Shown one piece after another: positions 55,896 through 64,000 of a stretch of 64,000 nt of DNA. The position numbers and the translations under genes were made by a program. The first letter of the stretch is position 1, and the number at the start of each line of letters is the position of its first letter. The stretch lies in contig CM032230.1 of assembly GCA_019009955.1 (NCBI GenBank), positions 33,094,001 through 33,158,000 on the forward strand, given 5' to 3'. This DNA comes from Riptortus pedestris (lineage: Eukaryota; Arthropoda; Insecta; Hemiptera; Alydidae). The notes below the pieces were generated by a model. It was not told the origin of the DNA. It made no database searches and saw nothing but the letters and a program-made list of their open reading frames with translations.

Positions 55896-56879
55896 ATTAC
55901 AAGGAGTAACCTGTAAATACCGTAAATGCTTGCGGAGTCAATGAACAAAGTTGCAGCTTCATGTTGGTGCTTGTTTCAAATTATGCTGATCAAGTTTTAA
56001 GAAAAATCTTTATTACGATGATTTTTTTTTTGTTACTGTAATGTGAATGCAACAACACAGAACAATGAAACAATATTAATACTTCACATTATCAACAAGA
56101 TTGGTTGTACAAACTTTTGCTATGAAAGTAATAATAACAGAGATAAAACATAGAATGTTCACTTACGAAGTCACTTCGCGAATGTATCCATGTATCTCAC
56201 ATAGTAAAGATCTAATGAATACAATAGTAATATGTCAACTTGAAAAATTGACGTTTCGTAATATATTGGTTTATTGCTCATATTAGATAAGTAATAGTAG
56301 GGATTTCCAATGGCTGGGACCAAAACAAAATATTTGTGTTAATATTAGATTCAGAGAAAAATATATAGAACAAAAGTTATAGAATATTAAATTTGAAATA
56401 ATTCGTGATTTCATATGCTTTATTAAGACTTAGCCAACATTTTTTCGGTATCCATACATATATCCTTATTAGCTAAATTATTCCTTTACTTTAAAAGGAT
56501 TGCTTAGCAAATACTATAATTTTATGGACTTAAACTCTACTGTCATCGACTTAAATGGCGAGGCTGCTAGGTAACGAGTCATCACTTTTTCAAGTAAAAT
56601 TTTTCCTATTATAATATTTATATGAACATGGATTTTGTTTGTATGCATTAGTACCAAAACTTTTTTTATGTTTATTTATCCTGACTTTAAACTGATTTAG
56701 GGCGTTTTTTAGGGATTGCAGTTTTCTGTTATTCTGTGTCGTATTTGCCACCAATGAAATGTCATATAGCATTTTGGAAATTTTAAAGAATAAATTAAAA
56801 ATATACAATGTTATAAAAAAAGGTGTATGTAACTTATACAAGTTAATGAATAATGGGTACTGTACAGATGTGTATAAGT
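55896..56879. other. Unassigned; one long minus-strand frame
   Basis: 56590-56979 (-) is open for 129 codons (KLVYDTLRFDRNESQEEYTI, GWKFGTQVELEG) and overlaps the start of the duplicated segment. The duplicate at 52965 has a related but diverged frame. No family is recognised and splice sites are not convincing, so I do not call it a gene. Confidence 0.3.
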
Positions 56880-57201
56880 TTAACCTCCCTTCCAACTCAA
56901 CCTGAGTCCCAAATTTCCAGCCAATGGTATATTCTTCTTGTGACTCATTCCTATCGAAACGCAAAGTGTCATAAACCAATTTCCTTAATTTTACAGGATA
57001 ATATACTAAATTTTCACTTTAATATTTGATTGCATTATTTACATTATTTTTATGGTTTTTGTTTTAATCTAAAAATCAAATAAAGGTACTTTATTTTAGA
57101 AGAAATTGCCATAAATATTATTTTAATTAGCTTTATTTAGATTAAGTGGTTTATGCTTCTGTGTTTTATTATATGTGGAGTTATTACTGTTGATAATACC
57201 C
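56880..57201 (+). repeat. Duplicated segment, copy 2, left part
   Basis: It aligns with the first ~300 bp of 52965-53760 (CCAATTTCCTTAATTTTACA, GGATAATATACTAAATTTTC, CACTTTAATATTT, TTTAGATTAA). It is cut by the jockey insertion; the 11-bp target site TGATAATACCC is at 57191-57201. Confidence 0.75.
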
Positions 57202-57387
57202 TTTTTTTTTTTATTATTATTAAATATTTATTCTTTTATTTGCAACAACATTTAAAAATATTACAAGCAAATAGTGTGAATCATATAACAATTGTCTTGA
57301 TTATTCACTTGAGGTGGGAAATTGTCCATTGACAATACCCACATTGGAGGGAACATTGGCTTGTACTACTTGGGGTTATTCTGGGCA

Positions 57388-59333
57388 CTACACAAGGAGA
57401 TCTCTTGGCCACTTACGCTTCAGTCGTCGTCTTGGGTTTTCTGGAATATGGGTAGATGAAAGTGATTTAACTAGAGGATTAGGATGTGCGGGAAGGAGAG
57501 AGTGGAATTTCTGATATCGGGATTTTGTGAGGGCATTGACAAAAGGAATGTTGAGGTCGTTATGGAGAGTTAAGTTGGATACGTAAAATGGGGAATCTGT
57601 AATTTTGCGGAGTATTCTGGATTGGAGGGTTTGGATTTTGTAGGAATTTGAAGGTTTAGTGGAACCCCAAAGTTCAAGTCCGTATGTCCATACTGGTCTA
57701 AGTACTGTTGTATAAATCAGTCGTTTGTTGTGTAGTGATAGTTTAGATCTGTTGTCAAGTAGTCTTAGTAGAAGTCTGTACCGTCTATTCACTTCTTGTC
57801 TTTTTAATGTGATGTGAGGTTTCCAAGTTAGTCGTTTGTCTAATGTGAGTCCTAGGTACCTAATTTGTGATTTTTGGGGAATTAGTGCGCTATTAAGTGT
57901 AACTGGAGGGCAAATGGAACGTCGGAGGGTAAATGTTACATGGCTTGATTTGCTGCTGTTGACCTTGATCCTCCATTTAGTCAGCCAGGATTCTAGCAGA
58001 TCTAGGTGCTCTTGCAAAGATGCGGATTTGGATCTGAGTTGGAAGTTAAGATTGCAGTGTCATCTGCATACGTGAGAAGGGAAGTTTCGGGATGTGATGG
58101 GATGTCAGCAGTATAGGCAAGGAATAGGAAAGGACTTAGGATACCCCCCTGTGGTACACCTGCCAGCTGGGGGAATAAGGATGAGACTGAGGAACCAAAT
58201 GAAACTTGGAAATGTCTGTCGGAGAGATATGATTTGAGGATGAGGTAGTATGTGAAAGGGAGTGTAGTTTTTAGCTTGGACAATAAACCTTGGTGCCACA
58301 CCTTATCAAAAGCTTGTGCTATGTCGAGGAAGACTCCACTGCAGTACTTTTTGTTTTCGAATGAGGAGGCGATAAAATCTACTATTCTGTGGCATTGCTG
58401 GACTGTGGAATGGGAATGGCGGAAACCAAATTGATGGGGAGGAAGTATGGGGTCGAGGAGGGGATACAGGCGTTTAAGGATGAGTTTTTCAAGGATTTTT
58501 CCCATTATGGGAAGAAGAGCGATGGGACGATAAGAAGAAGGGAGTTGTGTCGGTTTTTTAGGTTTAGGGATCATATGGATGACGGAGAATTTCCAGAGTA
58601 GAGGGAAATGGGTTGTTCTGAGGACAGCATTATAGATGTAAGTGAGAAAAAGGACAGCTTTTTTCGGGAGGTTGTTGAGGATGCGAGAGGTAATTAGGTC
58701 ATAACCTGGTGCCTTGTTGGGAGGGAGTTTTTTAATGATATTAATAACATCAGAGGGATTGAATGCAGGAGGAGGAATCGATAAGGGAAGAGGTATGTCC
58801 AGTTGATTGGCGACAGAGGAAGAATGGCGAGGGTCTTGGATATCATCGTGAGGAGTAAACACCTTGGCCAAGTGCCGACCAAACGTTGTAGCTACATCGT
58901 AATCAGACTTGGCCCAGGTGCCGTCCTCACGACGTATGGGAAGACGGGGGGATTTATAGGAGAGAAGGCGTTTGGTGGCTGTCCATAAGGAGTTGTCTGA
59001 AGTGTTAAGGTTCTTGGTGTATGAATTAAAACAATCATTGTAGTAGTGTGTTAATTCTGTTTTGAGTTTTCTGGTTAGTTGGTTCAGCTTTGTCTTGTCA
59101 GAAGGATACCTGGTGTTTTGCCATATTCGTCGTGCTCGTCTTTTTTCTTGGAGTAGAGTTCGTAAATGGGGTGGAAGGTATGTCTCTTTTGGTATTGCGT
59201 TTGTCCGTGGTTGTGTTGGAGTCGAGTAGTGAAGGGATTTTTGAATTGTTACTGTTATATGTTGTACTGCATCGTCTATCTCTGTTTCCGTTTTTAAAGA
59301 AATGTTTAAGTCAAGATTCTTGTCAATGTACAT
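57388..59333 (-). pseudogene. Jockey ORF2: reverse transcriptase and C-terminal region, one frameshift
   Basis: First frame 58002-59333: KLPPNKAPGYDLITSRILNN, SSYRPIALLPIMGKILEKLI, FGFRHSHSTVQQ, GVFLDIAQAFDKVWHQGLLS (motif A aspartates), AGVPQGGILSPFLF (motif B), LTYADDTAIL (catalytic YADD). A frameshift at about 58002-58017 leads to the second frame (57388-58017): LLESWLTKWRIKVNSSKS, RYLGLTLDKRLTWKPHI (motif E and thumb), RPVWTYGLELWG, RILRKITDSPFYVSN and a basic end RRRLKRKWPRDLLV. No RNase H domain follows, as in the jockey clade. Otherwise intact, including catalytic residues. Confidence 0.92.
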
Positions 59334-59344
59334 TTGAAAGGATT

Positions 59345-60140
59345 CCCAATCAACTGGTCCAGGTGTGAGGGACGGTTTGTCGGGAAATCGGAATAACTGG
59401 GAATTTGAGTTGAACAGAAGAAGGACAGGACTATGATCGGATGAAAAGAGTCATTCAAAGCACGTGAACGCCACCACTGTTGAAGGGATTCGGTTGTGTG
59501 GCCTGAGGTAATGTAATAGTCTAATTATTATCAGGGAGTTTAGAGACGGGAAAGTGGGCCAGTAGGTGGATGTAAGAGGGAGTAAGGGACTCGTTAGAAG
59601 GAAAAGATAGAGAGGGCCTGGAGGAGTGCAATGTCCACGTTTGTTTGATGTTCTGCAGCTGCACCATTGACAATGGTTTGGCATTGTAGTCTCCTCCTGC
59701 GATGAATCAGTGGACACTTGTATTCTGACAAATATGTCTTGAAACTAAGTGTGGCGTTTCAGGATTTGTGTAGGCGTGGTCAGTATACTGCCGTCCACAC
59801 AGTGGATTGGATGTTGGGTTGCAGATTGTAGGATTATGGTTGTGCTTTGGTAAAGGGTTAGAAGGGGAAACTGATTAGGATGCAGATTGTGAGTAAGATT
59901 GGTAATGTACAAGCACCGCTGTACCTCCTTGAGCTGTTCCATCCGGATGATCAGTCCTGTGATGTTTTGGATTTCCGTCAATGTTAATTGGTGTGTCGGA
60001 TCGTTAGGGATGTGTTGCCGTCGGATGTGGCCAATGTCTGTGTTTTTGTCTTGGAGTATGTGTTGTCAGTTCGTCTTTATGATTGCACAGTCCATTGGAG
60101 TTCCAGAGGAGAGAAGGAGGAGAGGTTGAGATTTTGGAAA
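59345..60140 (-). pseudogene. Jockey ORF2 endonuclease domain, heavily frameshifted
   Basis: The N-terminal part of ORF2 should hold the AP-type endonuclease. Fragments are visible in several frames: LWNSNGL with KDELTTYLQDKN near 60050-60110, LTHNLHPNQF and QSTTIILQSA at 59830-59900, GGDYNAK at about 59670-59690 (the conserved GDxNA segment), and a late PIIVLSFF at about 59420-59440. At least four frame changes and one or two stops separate them. No frame longer than about 90 codons remains. Confidence 0.8.
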
Positions 60141-60179
60141 AATCATAATTGAGGCGGGGAAAGTGGGATGTCGCTAAGT

Positions 60180-61591
60180 TTATGAAGGAGAAATGTTTAA
60201 GGGGAGGATCAGATTTTTTAGATCATTTAGTAAGGAGTGGAGAGAGGAAATTATATTTAAGAGGTCAGAGGAAGTCGAGCAGGAGTCAGGTGGAAAATGT
60301 GTGGAGGGATTGGTAACTGAAGCATAAGTGGCTCTAAGTCCAGCATGAGAAGGCGTTGCTGACTGATGAGTTTTTGGTTGGAATTGGTCTTGTTGAGGTT
60401 GGTTTCGTAGTAGCTGCTGCGAAGTCTGTCGTAGTGGCTGCTGCGATGGCTGATGTTTTGGTTGCTGGGATGGCTGGTGTTTTGGTTGTTGGGATGGCTG
60501 GTGTTGCGACTGCTGTGAAGGTTGATTCTGAGATGAGCTGGACTGAGTAATAATGTGAGATGATTCTGTGACGGGATTGTTGTCCGGGTATTGCTGTGGT
60601 GGGTCTAGACTCTTGCTCCGAACGATGGATTGTCGGCGCTGCTTTAATTCTTTGTAGACCGTGCATCCACGGTAATTGGCAGGGTGATCAGCGCCACAGT
60701 GAATACATTTAGCTGGCTCGTCGCGGGTTTTTTTTGTACAATTGGTGGTAAGGTGTGAACCAGCGCATTTGACGCAAACTGGACTGAGCTCACAGAAGTT
60801 CTTGGAGTGATTGTAGCCTTGACAACGGTGGCACTGTATCAATTCTTTTCTTTTGTGTGGCTCTTCTATAACTACGCTTGTATATAGTAGTTTTGTGAGG
60901 GAGAATATGTCGCTATTATTGAGGGCAGGTTTCAAGTCAACGAAATATAGAGGTAGTGGGGTTCTTGTTCTAGGGTGTCTAACGTTGCAGACGGACTTGA
61001 CTTCAAATCCAAGTTCCTCTAATGCCAACTTGATGTCTTCGTCCGGCGTTGATGGATGAAGATGACGTATTACCACTCGGAAGGCCTTTTCGTTTTTTAG
61101 TTGGTAAGTGTAAAATTGAAGGTTTGTAGTTTTGAGGTATGTGATGATTTGACGATAAGCTTCAGGTGTGGCAGGCTTAATTGTCGTGTTGTTTATGTGA
61201 GCTCGACAAGTAAACTGGGTCTCGCCCACTATGGAACTCACGTGCTTACAAAATTCGATATAGTTTGGGATGTTTTTAATATGTATTGGGGTGGATTTTT
61301 TGCGGGGTCTTTAGGTTCTTCCATTTCCTGGTCTGAATGTGCATCACTAGGGGCAATGACGTCGAATTTATTTTTTGAAATGATGTTTGTTGCTTGGCTT
61401 ACATGCTTTTTTGGAAGTGGCTGCCTAAATGTAGCACAAAATGAGGTGCTGGGAGCTATGGACTGATATGACGGGCTTCTTTCCAGAGCGGTTTTTTTCT
61501 TTTCCGGTGAGTAGTTGGCAGTGGAATTTTTTTGAGAATTGTTCTCCGCGGAGCGGGGTCGTTTCTCAGTTCCATTTTTCTTCTTAGGCAT
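60180..61591 (-). pseudogene. Jockey ORF1 (gag-like, PRE/C2HC zinc knuckles), one frameshift
   Basis: It starts with ATG at 61591 and a basic N-terminus (PKKKNGTEKRPRSAE), with a frameshift near 61285-61305, perhaps in the T6 at 61295-61300. The second frame (to 60180) continues with VSSIVGETQFTCRAHINNTT, FRVVIRHLHPSTPDEDIK, LEELGFEVKSVCNVRH (PRE domain), then three CCHC-type knuckles: CHRCQGYNHSKNFC, CVKCAGSHLTTNC and CIHCGADHPANYRGC. It ends in a Gln/Pro/Ser-rich repeat (HQPSQQPKHQPSQQP, about 60430-60520). It binds element RNA in the ribonucleoprotein particle. Confidence 0.92.
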
Positions 61592-61639
61592 ATTTTGTTT
61601 TTTTGTTTTTTTTAAGAAAAAAAAATTAATAATAAAAAA

Positions 61640-61730
61640 AAAATATAGAGATTGAGGCGCGGATGCGAACCCTGGTATTATTGAATTCTAGGCGACTGCT
61701 CTATTGCCTCCGCTATGGAGAATATTGATA
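61640..61730 (-). other. tRNA-like segment in the jockey 5' UTR
   Basis: On the minus strand: TAGCGGAGGCAATAGAGCAG (A-box-like TAGCGGAGGCAATAG) and CCAGGGTTCGCATCCGCGCC (B-box-like GGTTCGCATCC), spaced about as in tRNA-derived SINEs, 50-140 bp upstream of the ORF1 start. It lies inside the target-site duplication, so it belongs to the element as inserted. No cloverleaf is claimed. Confidence 0.5.
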
Positions 61731-62055
61731 AGAACTGCTCTATGCGGGGTTGTCTATCTCCTGATAGAAAGGAGCAGAGTGGGCCTAGGAGCAGGACAAT
61801 ACACGATAGCCCCCCACCTCTCCCCAAGGCAGAGGCAAGGGCTTAGATATCTGAGAAAAACACGTTAAAAACTCACAGTTTTCTGGATTGTGGCTCCTTA
61901 GAATTTCTTCAAAATGCACATACACATTGTTTATTGTTATGTTCAACACTGTGACAAATTTGGAGGCTTAAAACTGCCTTAAACTAAGTCAACAAATGGA
62001 TTTACACAGAGCTGAAATGATAGAACTGTCTCCTACAATGGCTGCTACGCGACTC

Positions 62056-62066
62056 TGATAATACCC
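62056..62066. repeat. Jockey target-site duplication, right copy
   Basis: TGATAATACCC, identical to 57191-57201 at the other end of the element. Confidence 0.9.
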
Positions 62067-62680
62067 AATGTAATTAAATGTAATCAACTGTTTAAATGTA
62101 TTTTGTTAGTATTTAAAACTGCATTTACGGTTGTATCAAAGCCATTAAAGCAATGTAACTCAATTAGCATTGAAATATAATATTACAAATTCCTAAAAAA
62201 AAAGTCTTAAATATACAAAATGTTGAAATTAGTCTAGAATCTTGATATCGGTAAAGTACAAGTTTATAGGAAAAAAGAATCTTAATGATGTATAATAATA
62301 ATTAGAATTGAAAACAAAATTATCTCTAAGAAAACAGATTTGAAAGGCCAAAAAAGTTAAAACATGTAAAGAAGTTAAAAAAAATTATTTGACATTTTTC
62401 AAAATGTGGAGGCCTAATGTTAATATTTAAATATATTATTAGGTCGATGCAAATAAAATTATATTTTATTAAAACCTTTTCATCATTTTTACTTTTCCAG
62501 GTTTGATTTGTGTACAACCATAAAACAATTTCTCAGAATAGACTTTTGAACTCATTATTTACATTTTAACTAATACATTTTAAAATATCTTCTAGTACTT
62601 TAATGCATTTATTGACGTAGTCTTAATAACATAGGAAAATTGTAACGCCATTTTATGCTATATTTGCCTGTGCTTTAGTT
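62067..62680 (+). repeat. Duplicated segment, copy 2, right part
   Basis: It continues the alignment with 53281-53760: ACTGCATTTACGGTTGTATC, AAAGCCATTAAAG, ATGTGGAGGCCTAATGTTAA, TATTTAAATATATTATTAGG, TTTTCATCATTTTTACTTTT, GTTTGATTTGTGTA and CGCCATTTTAT. Confidence 0.75.
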
Positions 62681-63031
62681 TGCTCATATAAACTAGGTCC
62701 CTTAGACTGGGTAAGTCTATGTGCTTAGTAAAGGATTAACGTCTTTATTCATTAGCTTAAGATAAGATATTGAGTAATCTAGTTGATGCCGAGCTAAGCG
62801 CGGCGGAAATAAACATGAAGATATGCAGCCTCGCACGAATCTATTCGTGACTTGCATGCAGATTGTGACCTCAGTCCATATGAACACGCGACAAAACTAT
62901 CCCAAGAAGTCACCGTTGAGGTCATCCATTTATATTAATGTTCAGATCTATTTTAAGAAATTCTCTATTAGTAAACTAAGTTTCATTTTAAGTAGTTTAC
63001 CTACCTTAGGAAATCGTATCGAATGCCTGAC
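62681..63031. other. Unassigned sequence
   Basis: Nothing recognised. Confidence 0.4.
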
Positions 63032-63278
63032 AAAACCCGTCACGCAGGGGCTGCGTAAACTAAGCAGATTTCACACGTTATGGTTTCTTACACTAATCAT
63101 TTTATCTCAGTATATACTCTCCATTTCTAAATAAATATCCGGTTACTAAAGGTAGGGGTAAACTGAAAATCCCGTAAACCCCCCTCCTCTATATCCGATT
63201 TCTGCAGTTAACGAATTTTATCTTTAATTTTACAAAAAACGCTTATAAATCTAGTTTGATAACGATACAACGAAAATT

Positions 63279-63316
<38 letters not shown>

Positions 63317-63456
63317 TATATATATATAATTTTAAACGGACCTTATTTTCGTCAATTCGTAGGTAGGATAAATAGAAATTTAAGAAGAGTCTTCGAAAAT
63401 CGCATCCCGGGTACAATCTCAATAGCTGAGATCCCTTAAGGGAAATCTGCTAAAAT
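63032..63456 (+). mobile_element. Helentron-like repeat copy, short form
   Basis: 5' CCCGTCACGCAGGGGCTGCG then TAAACTAAGCAGATTTCACA; first-variant interior; (TA)n at 63282-63330; 3' GATCCCTTAAGGGAAATC then TGCTAAAA. The interior between the 5' third and CTCCTCTATATCCGATTTCT is shortened. Confidence 0.9.
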
Positions 63457-64000
63457 TAATGAATGTACAACCTCTATCTCTACCTATGATATGAATATAT
63501 AAAGTATACATTCATAATAATGAAATAACGTTTTGTTTATATTTTCCTAGAATGTACATACACTGAAAAGTAGTAAATCATTACAAGGCAAGCTATTTAT
63601 TTAAGGAAAGGGAGGATCTTGAAAAAAGATAAATCAAGAAGACACATGAGCACTTTTGGACTAGAAGCATTTGAAAAATTATATCATATCAAAAGCCTTA
63701 TAAGGCAGAGTTTCAGTCAGTGGAATGGATTATGCTTTGACGATTAAAGATACCTTCCAACACAGAGCGATCAAATAATGTGTCAAAAGGCTCATTAAGT
63801 TAAGATCAACTTCAACTTATAAAATGAATTGAGAATTTAGAAAAAGTTAGGAATCGAAGGTTGTTTTGAATTTAATTCAATCAAGGAAAAAAAAAGTTGA
63901 AATGGATTGAATTATGTGAGAATATCTCCTATTCGTTCCAAACTACTTGAGCGCGGAGTAAGAAGTACTCGTTGATATGGTTTCAAATCGTAAAATAATC
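63457..64000. other. Unassigned sequence to the window end
   Basis: Nothing recognised. Confidence 0.4.

Larger units (their letters stand above)
57202..62055 (-). mobile_element. Full-length jockey-type LINE (4.85 kb)
   Basis: Delimited by the direct repeat TGATAATACCC at 57191-57201 and 62056-62066. The minus-strand order is: 5' UTR starting GAGTCGCGTAGCAGCCATTG (464 bp), ORF1 gag with PRE domain and zinc knuckles, ORF2 with endonuclease and RT, 3' UTR of about 185 bp, and an AATAATAATAAAAAAAAAA tail. ORF1 and the RT have few lesions; the endonuclease has several. The duplication is exact, so the insertion is fairly recent relative to other repeats here. Jockey-type elements move by target-primed reverse transcription. 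Confidence 0.93.

Noticed and set aside
57388..61591. Plus-strand frames opposite the jockey element (for example 58389-58601, 60356-60550, 61101-61466)
   Set aside because: Shadows of the minus-strand ORFs.

Overview
This is a gene-poor, AT-rich, repeat-dominated stretch of a eukaryotic nuclear genome, most likely an insect. The clues are a jockey-clade LINE whose gag carries the insect-type PRE/C2HC zinc-knuckle module, Penelope-like elements with GIY-YIG domains, piggyBac and PIF/Harbinger remnants, tRNA-derived SINEs, many TA and CA microsatellites, and the last exons of a divergent ionotropic receptor (IR). The species cannot be fixed from the sequence. No rRNA, no convincing functional tRNA gene, no CRISPR array and no bacterial operon is present.

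Layout. 1-5.8 kb: the 3' end of an IR gene on the + strand (exons about 1683-1747, 2020-2228 and 5336-5648, poly(A) signal 5773). Its last intron is filled by a jockey 3' fragment, a 92/93-bp satellite and a GC-rich island. 6-57 kb: interspersed repeats with two probable minus-strand exons of unidentified gene(s) (10846-10930 and about 27378-27559). 57.2-62.1 kb: a complete 4.85-kb jockey-type LINE on the minus strand, flanked by an 11-bp target-site duplication and inserted in one of two copies of a ~0.8-kb duplicated segment. 62-64 kb: the rest of that segment and one more repeat copy.

The dominant component is one family of about 25 dispersed copies and fragments, roughly a fifth of the window. 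It has a 5' end with a short hairpin, a 12-bp subterminal repeat (AGCAGATTTCCC), an internal palindrome, a TA microsatellite at a fixed internal site, and a 3'-terminal 20-bp palindrome containing the inverse of the 12-bp repeat. This is the architecture of non-autonomous Helentron/Helitron-like elements (DINE/HINE type). I recognise no published family for it.

Other notable structures: a Penelope-like element whose 3' end carries a hammerhead-ribozyme core with an intact CTGATGA/GAAA; a LINE nested in a SINE with a matching target-site duplication; two tandem PIF/Harbinger transposase remnants differing mostly by single-base indels; and a 111-codon minus-strand open frame (50270-50605) in an inverted-repeat element with a large palindrome. 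Nothing looks like an operon or a cooperating gene set. The IR gene is the only host gene recognised with confidence; everything else is mobile DNA, its debris, or unassigned sequence.
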